64,000 nt of DNA, taken from Fragilariopsis cylindrus CCMP1102. Taxonomy: Eukaryota; Bacillariophyta; Bacillariophyceae; Bacillariales; Bacillariaceae. The stretch is from positions 372,001-436,000 of the forward strand of contig FMBT01000301.1 of NCBI GenBank assembly GCA_900095095.1. Direction: 5' to 3'. Each line of letters starts with the position of its first letter. Positions within the stretch are counted from its first letter, which is position 1. The position numbers and the translations under genes are program-made. The notes beneath the pieces are model-generated. The model did no database searches. It had not been told where the DNA came from and saw only the letters and a list, made by a program, of their open reading frames with translations. Shown here one piece after another: positions 23,914-37,000 of this stretch.

Positions 23914-24896
23914 AACTGGATAACTGCACTAAATCGGGAGTAAGGTTTATTTGTTTATGAGTTGATAAAAACATGTGATGGAGTTTGGTTTTGAGCTCTA
24001 CAACCGTATTAGTTTATGACTGAGCGACTGTCAATTAGTGTAGTATTGGTGGAATGGAGTGTCTCATAGACTATGATGAGGTGTATCGTATCGACCACGA
24101 TATCAATCTATGTGTACTATAGCTATTGATTAAAACTCTGTGGCTAGAAGAGCTAATGTAATTTGTGTAGTAGGCTAGTATGCTATCAATCCAGAGGGTT
24201 TTGGCCGGTGTGAGTTGTACGGGGGTTGTAGATTCCAAGATCATAGCAGTGGATCATAACAGTTAACTACACACACATACACACACACACACACACACAC
24301 GCACACACACACACACAACCGCACACATGACGCAACGATTGGACGAAGGAAAAAAAAAGGAAACGAACGATACGATACTGAATACAGTACATTGCATTTT
24401 TTACCCTAAAATTCTAAAGTATAATTCTTCAATATCAGTTACTATTTCTAGAAACTGTTCTTTTCTTGTGTAATGTTTTGTGTTTTTATATATAAATTAT
24501 ATTATTCCAGATTGCATAACTAACTGAACTGGTTATGTTAATTGTTGTTGTTTTCCTTTCATTTTTTGCTTTGCTTTTCTTTCTTCCTTAAAAAATGAAA
24601 CAATACTGTATAGATAGATAGATAGATAGTATTGATTACTGAGGTCTAGTCGAGGTCAAGTTAAGTCAAGTCAAGTCAAGTCAAGTTAAGTTAAGTCTAG
24701 TCAAGTTAAGTCACGTCAAGTTCAAGTTCAAGTTCAAGTTCAAGTTCAAGTCTATTGTTTGTAATGTAATTATTATTTGTCCACAATAGTGAAGGGTTGA
24801 TTCGATTCGATTCAATTCAATAAAGGTAGGTAGAAAAATCTAAAACCCATAGCTTTCTCTCTTTTCTCCAATCCAATAATTATTACTAAAATTAAA
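23914..24896. other. Spacer with CA and AAGTC repeats
   Basis: No gene. It contains a (CA)n tract at about 24272-24316, a GATA tetramer tract near 24613, and a minisatellite at about 24651-24752. The minisatellite is built of AAGTC/AAGTT pentamers that change into TTCAAG hexamers. It lies just beyond the 3' end of the minus-strand gene at 24897. Confidence 0.7.
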
Positions 24897-25445
24897 TTAA
24901 AATCGACACAATGAACTTGTCATGTCTAATAGTTTATTTAACCCCGATGTATTATTATTATTATTACCCCCACTATTATTATTATTATTACTATTCTTTG
25001 CTTTTTTTGCTGTTGCTGTTGCTTGTGATTGTGATTTTTTATGTCGTGCTTCTGCATTCCCTGGTGCATGAAAATTCTTATGATAAAATTCAATCGGCAG
25101 ACCACGATTTAAGGCACATTCTGGACATATCCATTCCATACTACCACCTCCAGCATATCCACCCAATACTTCATTTGTGGAACTTGAACTCATACTTGTA
25201 TTATTATTATTGTTTGTATCATTATTACTATCATTTGCTGTCGTTGTTGTTGTTGCTGTTATTGACGTTGACTTATTTGTTCCACTAGTACCACCTTGTA
25301 TAATAAAAACTTTATCTTTTTTCACCCATTTTGAAAAACCACATGATTCACAATCTCTTGGTTTACGATCTAATATTCTTTCTAATACTAATCCACCTTC
25401 AATTGCAACTAAATTACCACTGGAATCTTTTAAAAATTTACCCAT
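24897..25445 (-). CDS. Small protein with a split four-cysteine zinc-ribbon-like motif
   Basis: Single exon, 182 residues, starting MGKFLKDSSGNLVAIEGG. Two Cys pairs, C32-x2-C35 (DCESCGF) and C107-x2-C110 (WICPECALNRGLPIEFYHK), would bind one zinc ion. They are separated by a Thr/Asn/Ser spacer of about 60 residues that looks like a low-complexity insertion. His122 and His126 follow the second pair. The C-terminus is Asn/Gly-rich. The ordered parts have non-random composition and the frame is clean, so it is probably a real gene, but the family is not recognised. Confidence 0.7.
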   Translation of the reverse strand: MGKFLKDSSGNLVAIEGGLVLERILDRKPRDCESCGFSKWVKKDKVFIIQGGTSGTNKSTSITATTTTTANDSNNDTNNNNNTSMSSSSTNEVLGGYAGGGSMEWICPECALNRGLPIEFYHKNFHAPGNAEARHKKSQSQATATAKKAKNSNNNNNSGGNNNNNTSGLNKLLDMTSSLCRF

Positions 25446-26785
25446 TGTTCTCGATTCCGATTTCGATTTTTGCGAGAGAATGTGCTTTGAATGGATGTTG
25501 TCAATGCCTGCTCCTGGCTGCTATTGTTATACCCTCTCGTTCTATACTACCGGTAGTAGCTTGAGTCCTACTATATTGCTCTAGCTTAGATCTACCTGTC
25601 TGTTCGTTTCTTGGTGTCAATAAATTCCGATATCTATTGATTGGCTTGTGACGTGTGACGTGTGACGTGTGTGTGTGTGTGTGTGTTGTCGAGAGAATTT
25701 GTTGTTAATGAATACTTTTGATTTCTTCTTCTTGTTGATTACTGCTGCTGTTGTTGATGCTGCTTGGTGAGTCGATTGTTTGTTTGTCTCACTCAGTTCA
25801 CTCTTTCTTCGTTGTTGTTTTAAATCGGAGACAGTATACGGTAGCTGTGTAGAGAGAGAGAGTGATACTTTAAGAAAGGTCGATAACGGTATGTACTGGT
25901 ACTACTAAATGCACATGTTTCTTGTTGTTGCAAAAATGACAAACTCGCTGATCTGTTTTGGATTTTCTTTTTTACGTACTTCAAAGTAACACATAATACT
26001 TCAAAGTAACACATAACTCGCGGAGTCGTGCGTGTTAACGGTTCTTACATTGGCTCTTAGTGGAACTATGTGACCGACCGTTACCCAAACAGTATATCAT
26101 AGCTAAGTATCATTTGTTCACGCAGGCTCATCAGTCATCCTCATTCACGGATTCAAAAATATTCATTTGAACGATCGAATGAGTCGAACAAACTGCTAAC
26201 GAATGAATAATGAGGATGGAACACATATAAATTAAAGCCTAAATCTCTCGTTTATTAGGATCCAGTCTCTATATTATTGATCAGGTGCGTGTTGTTATAT
26301 GTAGGTATAATAAGCTCGCAGCGTAGAGGATGCAGCGTAGAGGATAGAGGTAATAAGACAGGAACCTGTTTGATCTAATGTACGCATTTAGGATATCACA
26401 GCTGTATGAATGAGTGCTATGGGGAATGAAGGAGGTGGCTTAAAGCACAGAACCTAAGTATGGGACGCGCAAATCATCAACCTGATCCTATATCAATGCC
26501 ACTTGATTTGATTTGATTAGAATTCTACCGGTGATATATCTATCGTGTTCATCGTGGATTCTAAAAGTTTAATTGATCACGACATTGGCAGGTGATTTAT
26601 TGCGGTCACATTATACTAAGACAATCTTTTACTAGATCGAATAGAGTGTTTATGCTACTATATATAGTCAGACTCAAAACTTCTAAAACATATATTCTTA
26701 TACTTGTCGTTATTACTGGCTATTAATGCGTGTCTTTTCTTTGCTGCATCATTATTTCCTCGTTCATGGTTTTGTTCCTCTCTTC
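25446..26785. other. Spacer, no gene recognised
   Basis: Contains GTGACGTGTGACGTGT turning into (GT)n at 25647-25686, an AG tract at 25852-25862, a 19-bp direct repeat ACTTCAAAGTAACACATAA at about 25977 and 25999, and GCAGCGTAGAGGAT twice near 26320-26345. No ORF with domain evidence was found. Confidence 0.5.
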
Positions 26786-29700
26786 TTATTTATTCTTCTT
26801 ATTTCCTTTTTTGGTGGCAATACGATCACGCCATTTCTTTGTTTTTGGTTTGATAAGACTCTTACTAGTAGTATCATTTTTCGCGGTGACAGCAACAACA
26901 ACAACAGCATCATTATCTGAGCTGGTTATAGTAGTTTTCTGTAAATCAGCTACTTTCATTACTTTGTCACCTGTAGATATTGGTAAGGAACGTGAAGTTA
27001 TAGGGGTTTCTTCTTTCGTTTCTATTACGGTCGATGGTGGTGATGATTTCTCCACATCATTGTCATCCTCATCGTCGTCAACGCTGCCATTTACTACTTC
27101 TTTTTGTAATAATTTCTTCATTTTCATTTGCAATTCTTCATTTTCCTTACTTAACGTATCCACTTTATCAGCATCACGACGTTTTTCACGTAAATTGTTC
27201 ATCATACTAATCTGCAAGGAATCAATTTTAGATCTTCGTGACGCTTCATCTTTTTGTGACTTAATTAATTGTCGTTCAACATTATCCTTTTGTTTCAGGA
27301 GGATATCGTATTGTTCTTGTAATTGCTTATAATGGAAATGACATCCTGCTAAGCGTTTACGAATACCCTTTGATTCTTCCTTATCCTTAGCAGAATCATT
27401 CCTTGCCATTACCAACTCCTTCGATAGACGTTCACCGGTTTCAACAGCTTCTTCCATAGCTGTATTTCGATTCGGTTTCGATTTGCGATAGACAAGAGAC
27501 AAAGAAATATACATAGGAAGAAGAGGCGTGAGACGATGACGAAGAGAACGCTTAGAAATGCAACGCATCTCCTGATGATCATACTTTCTTTTACTTTTTA
27601 CTTACCCTTTTCTAATTTACGATGTTCATATACTAGATCCCGATGTTGGGTTTCTACCTTTTCAGTTGATACTAATTCATGTTCAACATCCGCCACTTTT
27701 TCTTTTGTGGTTGATGATTCATTATTTGTTTCAGCTAGTTCTTTATACTGTTCAATAACATCCCATAAATCTTGTTCACGATCCATTTGGTTTTTACGTG
27801 CCTCCTCATATTTTTGTTCCGCTACTTTTAATTCAGTATCAACTTCAATACTTTGTCGTGTATGCGTTGATTGTGTATCAACAATCTTTGCTGTTACTTC
27901 AATAATCCGTTCTTGTAATGCACATTTTTCTTTTTCCAAAACAGCAATTTTATGTGACTTTTCAGTAGAAACTTTTTGATTATCATGAACTTGTACTTTT
28001 GCTTCCTCAAGTTCTTCTTCTAAGGATGTTATCTTATCAATTGCTGTATCAAATTCATGCTGTAATCGATCACATTCACTTTCAAGACGTTTATAATCTT
28101 CCGTCATAAATTTCTCATCTAGAACTAATCCCTTAGTTGTATACAAAGACGACGATGCTGATGATGTCGACAATGATGATGACGTCGAACCATCATCTTC
28201 GTCACCTTCATTTCCATTTTCAGACATATCAAAGGTTGGAGTTTCTTCCTCTAAGAATCCACCATTGCTGTTGGCGTTTCCTCTTTTCTTTGAAACACCG
28301 ATGACCTTTTGTTGACCGTCGGTCGCTGCTGTAACAGCGTCAGCAGCTACTACCGCTTCTTCGTTGTTCTTTCGTTCTTGTTCTTCTTGTTCTGAACGTT
28401 CTTTTTCAAGTTGAAGTAATACTGTAACTTTTTGTTTTACTTTACGTAAATGATCTTTACATGTTGAATTTTCTAATTGCAGTTCCTTATATTGTTGTAT
28501 AACATCTTTAAGTAATCCTTCACGTAATTCAGACTTCTTTTCAAATGAAGTTGCCTTAATAATTGATTCTTCAAGTCTTGCAGTCAAATCAGTTATACGT
28601 AATTGCGATGATTCATAATCTTCACATAACTTATGATGATTATTATGTAATTCATTATATTCCTTTTGTGCCGCAGCTTGTAATTCTTCTTCAACTTGTT
28701 TCGTATGATACGAGTCACCTGTAACACTACTACTAAATGCACCACATGATGATGCCATATCATCATGACATGATGATGAATCAGATGAATCGTCGATATT
28801 GATATCATCCATTTCGTCAAGGTCTTCTCCTTCTTCCTCCAGATATGATGAACCATTATCATTACTGCGACTACCACTGCGACTACCAACAATTAGATTT
28901 TGTGCCATATTCTCTACCGGTGAACTGAAGGTCGTCCAAATACTGGTAAATATTTCTTCAAAGGATTGTTGTTTGCTACTAGTGCCACTACTAGTCACCG
29001 AATTGATATCCATATCTTCATCATCATAGTCACAATCATCATCATCAGATTCGTCACCGTTCATCAAAGATACACTTCGATCAATACGGTATAGACTACC
29101 TGCTGATGGACGAACAACCTTCCTGGTTTTCTTCTTGTTACCATTAATGCTTCTATTTTTTGTATTAATATTCTGGAACAATTCTTCTAATGCTAAAATG
29201 TTTCCTTCCCTAACACACATTTGACGTCGTAATGCAGAATTAGTTTCTTGTAATGTATCTTGCTCGTACTGCATTGAACGGACCTTACGTTCTAATGATG
29301 CAATTTGATCTGTTTTACATATACCATCAATATTTTGATTTACTTGTAGTGACTCTTTTAATAATCGTTGACGATCAGCTTCCATTGTAATAACTTTACG
29401 TGTTATCATTTGTATATTAGACTTGGTATTATCATCACTCTCAGTCTCAGTCTCATCTACAGCTGCGTTATTACCACCACCAACTGATTTAGGTAGTATC
29501 ATATTATTCAACCATTGTACATTCCATTCAGATGCAATATCATCATGATCAGCAGCATCACCATCAACAAGTTCAGGTGTTATGGTAACATCAACATTAT
29601 TTACAATTTGAACCAATTCATTGATTTGTATTTGTAATTTTTGATTTTTATCTTTTATATTTGTTAATGAATCAATTTTATAATTTAAGGATTGGATTTG

Positions 29701-30117
29701 TTTTGTCAGTGATGCAATTTCAATCCCACTTTTTTGTAGTAAATCTCGTAAGGAATGTACCTGTAATGTTAATTCTGAATTTTGTTCTGATTTTAATATC
29801 ATTAATTTATGAGCTTTCTTTTCTGATGGACAACGGAATGTATTAATAACATCCATTAATTCTTCATTTTTTATGATATAAAATTTTAATTCTTGTTGTT
29901 GATCATCATAATCATTTTCTTTTGTCAGTAATATATCTTTTAAATTTTTGAGTTGATTTTGTGTTTGTTGTAACCGTTCTTCTATCGAGCATGATTCACT
30001 ACCAATTGGTGGTGAGTATAATGATAGGGGTGATAATGGTTCTTGCAATACTTCTGCTGCACCATAACCACCACCACACTCAATAAATGGCATAGTAAAT
30101 GAACTACACGCTAACAT
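26786..30117 (-). CDS. Long coiled-coil protein, 2 exons
   Basis: Exon 1 is 30117-27606 and exon 2 is 27459-26786, joined through a GTAAGT donor and ATACAG acceptor to give 1061 residues. The ATG at 30117 is the first in frame; upstream there is only a TTG. Long heptad-rich helices dominate: SIEERLQQTQNQLKNLKDIL, KVRSMQYEQDTLQETNSALR, QYKELQLENSTCKDHLRKVK, KRLESECDRLQHEFDTAIDK. They are broken by acidic or Ser-rich linkers (DESDDDDCDYDDEDMD, SSSLSTSSASSSL). The C-terminus is basic (KKWRDRIATKKGNKKNK). No motor, SMC hinge or other catalytic motif is seen. A structural role such as in the cytoskeleton, centrosome or Golgi tether is possible but not supported by any specific motif. Confidence 0.8.
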
Positions 30118-30916
30118 GATTTGGATCAATTCTCGTCCTTCTACCTTGCTTGATACTAAAGCTTCTGGTTGAAACTGCTACTGATGCTTGACTTGACTGA
30201 CTGACTCTATCTCGTCTAGAGGCAACTTTTCACTCTTTATGACACGCGTCGTACTGTATATCAAAAGTGGGGAGATATGTGTTTGTGATATGTTTCTTTT
30301 AATTTTTTCATTCGGAAAACACTTCGCTCGTTTGCGTTCGCATTCGGTAGAAGAGACACAGCCTAAAGAATGAATGGAAGATCCGTTCGATTGCAATTTT
30401 TCGATCCTTCGTAAGATTTCATGATCAGTTGAATTCAATTTTTGAGATTCGACTCGACTAGTTCGACTCAAATGTACGTGAATGAATCCATGGGTCGTGA
30501 ATGAAAAAGTTATTTTGTAGAACGTGAATGAATGAATGAATCATGTGATTCAAACTCGAAAGCTACGCTTATGCACAGCCAATGAAATGAAATCGACACG
30601 TCACGTGATTGCTAATGCTCACCTCTCATTTTTAGATGAATTTAAAGTCAAGCAGCAGTCGTAATTCTAGTACACAGTAAATTACGGTATTGCATGCTGC
30701 CTGCGACTTTAAACTTTAAAAATAAAAAAGATCCTTTTTTTTTTGTCATCCGATTGATTGATTCTTGTGTTGAAGCATTTTGTTTTCGTTAATGCACATA
30801 CCGTAACAGGGTCATTTAAAAGCATTGCTCTACTAATAGTACAAAAAGTACACTGTCTTTTCCGCACCGTAACGAAAATAATAATAATATCTACTCACCC
30901 CCATCCATCAGCTATT
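30118..30916. promoter_or_regulatory. Divergent intergenic region
   Basis: The 5' ends of the coiled-coil gene (minus) and the methyltransferase gene (plus) face each other over about 800 bp. It contains GAATGAATGAATGAATCATG near 30530 and two TCACGTGATT-type E-box words (TCATGTGATTC near 30541, GTCACGTGATTG near 30600). An in-frame upstream extension of the methyltransferase reaches 30758 but begins with the weakly coding MILVLKHFVFVNAHTV and is not preferred. Confidence 0.45.
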
Positions 30917-32971
30917 ATGTGTAAGTCCACCGAAAGAGCCATGAATGATGACGCGAATGATCCAGTTTTAACAAGTAATGAAACATTACAAGAAGAAACG
31001 CAAACACAAACAGAAGCAGATGATATTGAACGTGAAGTATGGGAATTTATGACACCCCAAGCATGGCATGATAGTGTTGCAGATGAAGGATCAATCTTCC
31101 GTCCAACCTATCAAGCAACAATTGACACTATTCGTAAAACTGCTGAAGAAGGTGGTTATGATGTCATTTTAGAAGTTGGTTGTGGTACTGGTGATATTAT
31201 TGGTTTAATGAATGAACAAAAACCATTAAGGACTTCAATCACGAACTTGAAAGGATTGATTGATGGTAGCAATGCTCAAGCAGAAACAATGATAAAAATT
31301 CCATGTATTGGTGTCGATATTAATATTGATTTTATTGGGTTTTGTCAAAAACAATATCCACAGGAAAGTTGTGAATTCGTCGTAGCAGATGCGTTGTTAT
31401 TACAAGAATGGTGGATTGAACAAGGCAATGATAAGAAGTATAACAAACCACTCGTGGTTTGTGTGAACAACACATTGAATATTATGCCACATGAACTCAG
31501 AGGTGGAGTTGTTGATCAAATGATTGCTGTGGCTGGTAAAGATGGTTTATGTATGGCAAGTTATTGGAATGGTAAGTTTAGTATAATCTATTTGCATTTG
31601 TTTTTATTTACGTCTCTCGTAACGTCACGTCACCTCGTCGCACTATTCTTGTACGCATACCGTACGCACGCGAGGAGTATGGTTTAATTACGTACTCTCT
31701 CCCGTCTCAAAACAATTCAAAACTCACTCACGCTTAATTTCTTTCTCTATCTATCGTTTCCTCTTTCGTTCGTTCACCCTTTATATTATTAATATCAAAC
31801 ATCAAATATAGGTAATTTTTTTGCACATGCTGTTATGAATTATTATAAACAAAATGAACCATTATGTGGTGCATTTAATGTCCATGAACACGTCGATTGG
31901 GATAAACGTATTTTAGTAACACCCACAAATTATGCCACACATTGGCAAACACCATTAGAGGTACAACAATTATTAAGAAGTTATGATGTCGATGTATCGG
32001 ATATAATGAAGTCAAATGATTTATCGAAAACTGGATCCTCACATATTCGATGTGATTCGTTAGCAATATTTGTATGGTTTGATAAATCAAATACATCAAA
32101 TGCCAAAGGGTATTATGATAGTGATGATGCACAAAACTTTTATAATAAAATATGGGCCGGGGAAGATGAATTATTCCATGTGGGTCGGTATGATTTATTA
32201 ACGTCCGAAGAAAAAAATGTGTTCCCAATTGAACAACAAATTCGTCGTGCCGAAGAACTCCACGAATTAGAATTAATGAATAAAATTCGTCATTATTGTT
32301 TACCATCCTCCGAAACAAATTTTGGTTTACGTGTGGTTGATTTAGGATGCGGATATGGTAGTTTATTACGAAGATTATATAAAGAAGGTATGATTTGGAA
32401 AGGAACTGGTGTTGATATTAGTCTTAAAATGTGTAAAGAAGCAAGAAAACGCAATCAAATCGTTGCTGCATCAAATACAATTGAAATATTAGAACAATCT
32501 TACCTTCAAATTAGTGTTGGTAATGAAAGTGTTGATGTTGTTATATCAATGGATTCTTTATTACATGTTGGTCCAGAACGACAACGTGCTGTTATTAAAG
32601 AAGTATATAGAATGTTACGTCCAGGTGGATGGATGATTTTTTCAGATATTATGCAAAATGATAATGCTGATAGTAATGAAATGCAACCAATATATGATCG
32701 TCTCAATCTAAGTAATATGGGTACTATTAGTAATTACAAATCGGCATTAGAAGAAAATGGCTTTGCTAATTTTACAACTGACTTGCATAGTGATAATATT
32801 AGTAAACATTATGGTCACGTGTTAGATATTACACAGAAGAAGGGTCATGAAATTGGTTTGTCTGATACATATATTAAAAAGGCAGAAGTTGGATTAAAAG
32901 TATGGAAAGAAAATTCACCAGGAAATATTGTATGGGGTATTATTGCTGCACAAAAAACGAATAAAATTTAA
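30917..32971 (+). CDS. Double SAM-dependent methyltransferase, candidate glycine/sarcosine/dimethylglycine N-methyltransferase, 2 exons
   Basis: Exons 30917-31571 and 31812-32971 join as W-N-G-N-F-F to give 604 residues. Domain 1 (about residues 50-250) has the SAM-binding motif EVGCGTGD at 86-93 and an acidic post-motif GVDINIDF. Domain 2 (about 325-600) opens with FYNKIWAGED and HVGRYDLL. It then has VDLGCGYGSLL at 394-404, GVDISLKMC and MLRPGGWMIFSD. The FYxxIWxGED/HVGxY signature is typical of sarcosine/dimethylglycine methyltransferases, which make glycine betaine from glycine with SAM. Fused betaine-forming methyltransferases are known from diatoms. Domain 1 is less clearly a glycine/sarcosine methyltransferase, and another small-molecule methylation such as DMSP synthesis cannot be excluded. 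No organelle leader is obvious from this start. Confidence 0.75.
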
Positions 32972-33844
32972 ACATATATACAAATACCAGATACCACATA
33001 TAAGAAAAATATATGAATAGTATACACACCACACATCCAGTTCCTCGAGAAGTAACAAAAGAAAAGAAAATAGTAAAAAACGGAAATATCCATCCACTCA
33101 AGAACAAGAGGAAAAATAAAAACATCAAGTAAATAAATAATTCAGTATTGCAATAATAACCAATCATGCATGCATGCACACATAATAATATATAGTCCCA
33201 AAACAAAAAGTATTTAACCATCACTTCAAAAGCCTACTACAGTAGAACGTACGTACACATCCTAGTAGTAGTCCTGCACGTATAGTTAGTTTAAGTTCTA
33301 TGCATGTCTAGTCATATTTTTTATCTAGCTAGCTAGATCTGAATCGAAACGAATCAATCGGATCATCATTCTGAATTTTTTTAATTGTTATTGCCACTGC
33401 CACTCTACCATTACTTGATTGTTGATACCAATGATATGTGAGGACTACTGTAATTTGTGTTTGTAGGGAAATGATCGACCGACCGGGACCAATCTCCCTC
33501 TCTCTCTCTCTGTCTGTCTAAAGAATTATTCTTCCGGGGCCACATTTTGTGACCTTGTGGGTCCTACATCAAAAGTACTCGTATTTCGCGACTGAAAAGT
33601 ACCTTTTCAAAATCGATATATTTAAATATTCATAACCCCCACAAATTCGCTTCCCCTATCAATCAACCGCGCATTTACAGTGAGACGACACGGATTGACG
33701 GGAGGTGTATTGTTGCGCGGTTTAATACTATTCAGCATTTTGAAAAGTTAATACGGACGGACGTCGTGCCCTCCAATGCTAAATCAGAGATAGTATCCCC
33801 CCAATTAACGGAGGGTATGGGGCAATATGGGCCCGTAACACGCG
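32972..33844. other. Spacer, no gene recognised
   Basis: It contains a 16-bp palindromic ATCTAGCTAGCTAGAT at 33323-33338 in the 3' flank of the methyltransferase and a CT tract near 33501. A less AT-rich stretch follows at about 33530-33830 with words such as GACGGGAGGTGTATTG and GGACGGACGTCGTGCCC. The latter block has no coding frame and could be promoter or an old insert. Confidence 0.5.
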
Positions 33845-34032
33845 AAATAATCAAAAGAATAAGCGTAAATTAGCCTATAAAAATAAATAAAATAGCAATA
33901 AGAGCGCGAAATTTTACAATTATTTGTACCTTTCCTCACTTCATCACTTGACTTGTAACGGTAGAAGCGAGATGACGAAGATGGATGAGGATAAGAAGAA
34001 AAAGAAGAAAATGAAAGTCAATGGCGATGGCA
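33845..34032 (+). repeat. Duplicated promoter and start block, copy 1
   Basis: Leader and first codons of the MscS gene. From ATTTGTACCTTTCCTCACTT through GGTAGAAGCGAGATGACGA to GGCGATGG it is almost identical to 38451-38553. The differences visible in the coding part are GAG/AAG, a 6-bp indel in the lysine run, and AAT/GAT. Further upstream both copies share AAATAAAATAGCAATA and CGAAATAATCAAAA words, but in rearranged order. Confidence 0.9.
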
Positions 34033-37000
34033 AGAAGCGGGACAAGGAAAAAAACGATACAGAGGTATCATTTTCCTTGAGGGATATCCAGAATACTTTC
34101 CCAAAAGAATCAGAAGAAGAAACCATGGTCTTAGCACATATTGAAGAGATTAATCCAGTTTATGATAATGGTAATGATAGTGATAATGACGTTTATGGTA
34201 AAACAGCGACATCGTCATCCGTTCTTCCGGATGATTTTGTTCATTCTATGCAAGAATCAAAACGTAATCAAATGATGATGAAGGAAAAAATGGAAGCAGA
34301 GACGAAGAAACCAAAGAGTAGTCAAACTGATGTTACTAGTAGTTTTATTGATAAAGGAGAATTCACCGATGACGATGATGACGATGATGACAAGATGGAG
34401 GAGGACAATCATGGTGAAAAAGTTGACGTAGAGATGGGTAGTAGACGATTTAAAAGAGGTCAACAACCAAAACTCAAATCTACAACAGAAGAAGAATTGT
34501 ACCGTTATACAAGTTTAATTGTCTCCACACGTAATTCACCAGATACAAGAAACGAAAGCCACACGAGTAAAGGTGGTAGCGGCGACGATAGTAATAATGA
34601 CGACAACAATAATGATGAAGAAGAAAACAACGACCATGTTGATGGTGAGGAAGAGGAAGAGGAACAAGAATCATTAACAAAGTCAGAAAAATTTGCTATA
34701 TTCGTTGGTGGTAGAGGCAATGATGGAAATGGTGATGGTGATCGAGATCAAGACGGTCATGGTTTACGTGGTAATGGTTTTCAATCTTCAATTCGACAAT
34801 CATTTGGTGAAGCACTTCATCTTGTAAAATTCAATTCTGCTGATACGTTCAAATTTATTAAAAATGGATTATGCTATTTGATTATACCAGGATTCATTCT
34901 TGCAATATATCTATATTATGGTAGGTAATATATATTACATTGTGATACATCCATTCATTACGCTCATTACTTTCATTACGTTCATTTCGTCCCGTCCCGT
35001 CACTCGCCGACTCTTCTCACTATCACTATCACTCATCACCCACACGCGCTCTCATTTTAATCTGAAAAAAAACAGGCTTTTTTGGAAGTACTTGGGGAGG
35101 GACGTATCCACCATGCTTCAAGTCCGATACTAATTTATTAAATTCAGCAGCTACTCAATTGGCATCATTAACAGGTACAGGTACAAGCGATGATGATACT
35201 AGTCCTAATACTATAGTATATGTAGACGGTAACTTAACGTCTTTGGACACATCATCGGAATCAGACTCTCCTTCAATGTCTCCGACTACTCATCCAGAAT
35301 CTGCATTTGAAACAAACTATAAATGTAGTGGTGGTACTTATTCGTGGTGGGTACGTACAATATTTAAAAAAGCAACCAATTACTGCTGCTAATGACATAC
35401 TGTATTCTTGACAATTGCTTGTATAAACTTTTTGAATGCACGGGAGCTAACACCTTCTAACTGGATTTTTTTTTGCATCAGGTTTTGTTTGGAATGCGCC
35501 AGTTCATTACGTACAGTTTAGCTGCTGGTTTACAGTTCTTACTCATCGCATACTATCAAAATCAACGTTCACGTTTTATATTATTTGGACCAGCCGGACG
35601 GCTTTTTGTATTGCAAGCAAAAGGAATGGCTCTAACACTCATATTCTGGGGTATACTAGACCTCATCTTACTATATGGGAATAGACCGTTCGTCAAACAT
35701 TGGTTATATTTTACACAATTTGACATGTTCAACAACGAAAAAAATTCCTCAGGTTCTCCAAGATCGTTTATTGCGAGTGCTGACAATCTAAAAATACTGT
35801 TGTATATGATTTCCGTGGGCATCGCCATTGCGTTAAAGCGTTTTACTACCGCAATGCAATTCGCAAAAGCATCCTACTCTCGTTATGCGAACCAGCTTTC
35901 ACATGTACTTAAACATATCTCCCTAATATACAAAGTTGCCAGGGGGTCCACACAAGATCAAAATGATAGCTTTGTCTATAAGGGTACCGATGAAAAATCA
36001 TTCAATATTGCCGTAAACAAGTCGATCATTGACAGTATGAAAAATAATGATGACATCGATTCCACTAAGGACAGTAGTCTTCATCATAAAGACACTGGAT
36101 TGGGTTCGATCTTAGACTCGATTGAAGAGTGGGAAGAAATTGAATTAACAACCAAGAAGAATGAAATTGAAGTATCTCTGAGTGCTTTGGTTCAATATAA
36201 TTGTTCGATAAAAATTCTGGACAGCTTTTATCTATTCTCTTATCCTTTTGGGTATTGTTTCGACCGGTGCAGTGTTTTAAAGAATTCACAGCGTCTCTAC
36301 TTAGAACTCACAATAGAATCATCTGATAATGCACCACTCCACTTTCGGACCTTGGCATTAGCTAGCATGAATAAAGCGGGCAAATTAGATGAGCAAGAAC
36401 TAAAGGATCTCATATATGTTTTCCGTCCAAACCGAGATGGTACTATTTCCATGATAGACTTTTGCAAGTCTATTGACACTGTGTACAAGGAAATTCGCAA
36501 ATTACGTGCCAGTATTGCCAATGAAAGTCGTATGAATGTCGGAGCAGAAACAGGTATCAATTGTATATTCTACGCAATAATGGTATTAAGCGGACTGTTC
36601 TTAGTGTTTGACCGCACAGTAGGTCACGACGACGTAGAGGAAATATTGGCCATTTTTGTAGCATTATTCACCGTAGCAATTCCCTTTGCCTTCTGTTTCG
36701 GTCGCGCAGCAGGCGATTTTGTTATTGGTATTAAATTTATCTTAGTCCAGCGTCCATATGATATTGGTGATCGCATCGCTATTACAGGAGCATCAGAATC
36801 TATTTCAGGTACTGGAAGACCACAGTGGCTTGTCACAGATGTTTCTCTGTAAGTTCACGTAACTGTATATTTGCTTCATCGTAAACACCAGTCTTCTGCA
36901 TTGTCTGCTAGACGTGTACGAATGACAAATATATCAAACTCAATATTTTGTTGTTGCCGTTTTTTTCTTTTCAAAAACATACTACGTATAACATAGGCAT

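Noticed and set aside
30758-30916. N-terminal extension of the methyltransferase
   Set aside because: The frame is open, but the residues look non-coding and the ATG at 30917 starts the typical charged leader.
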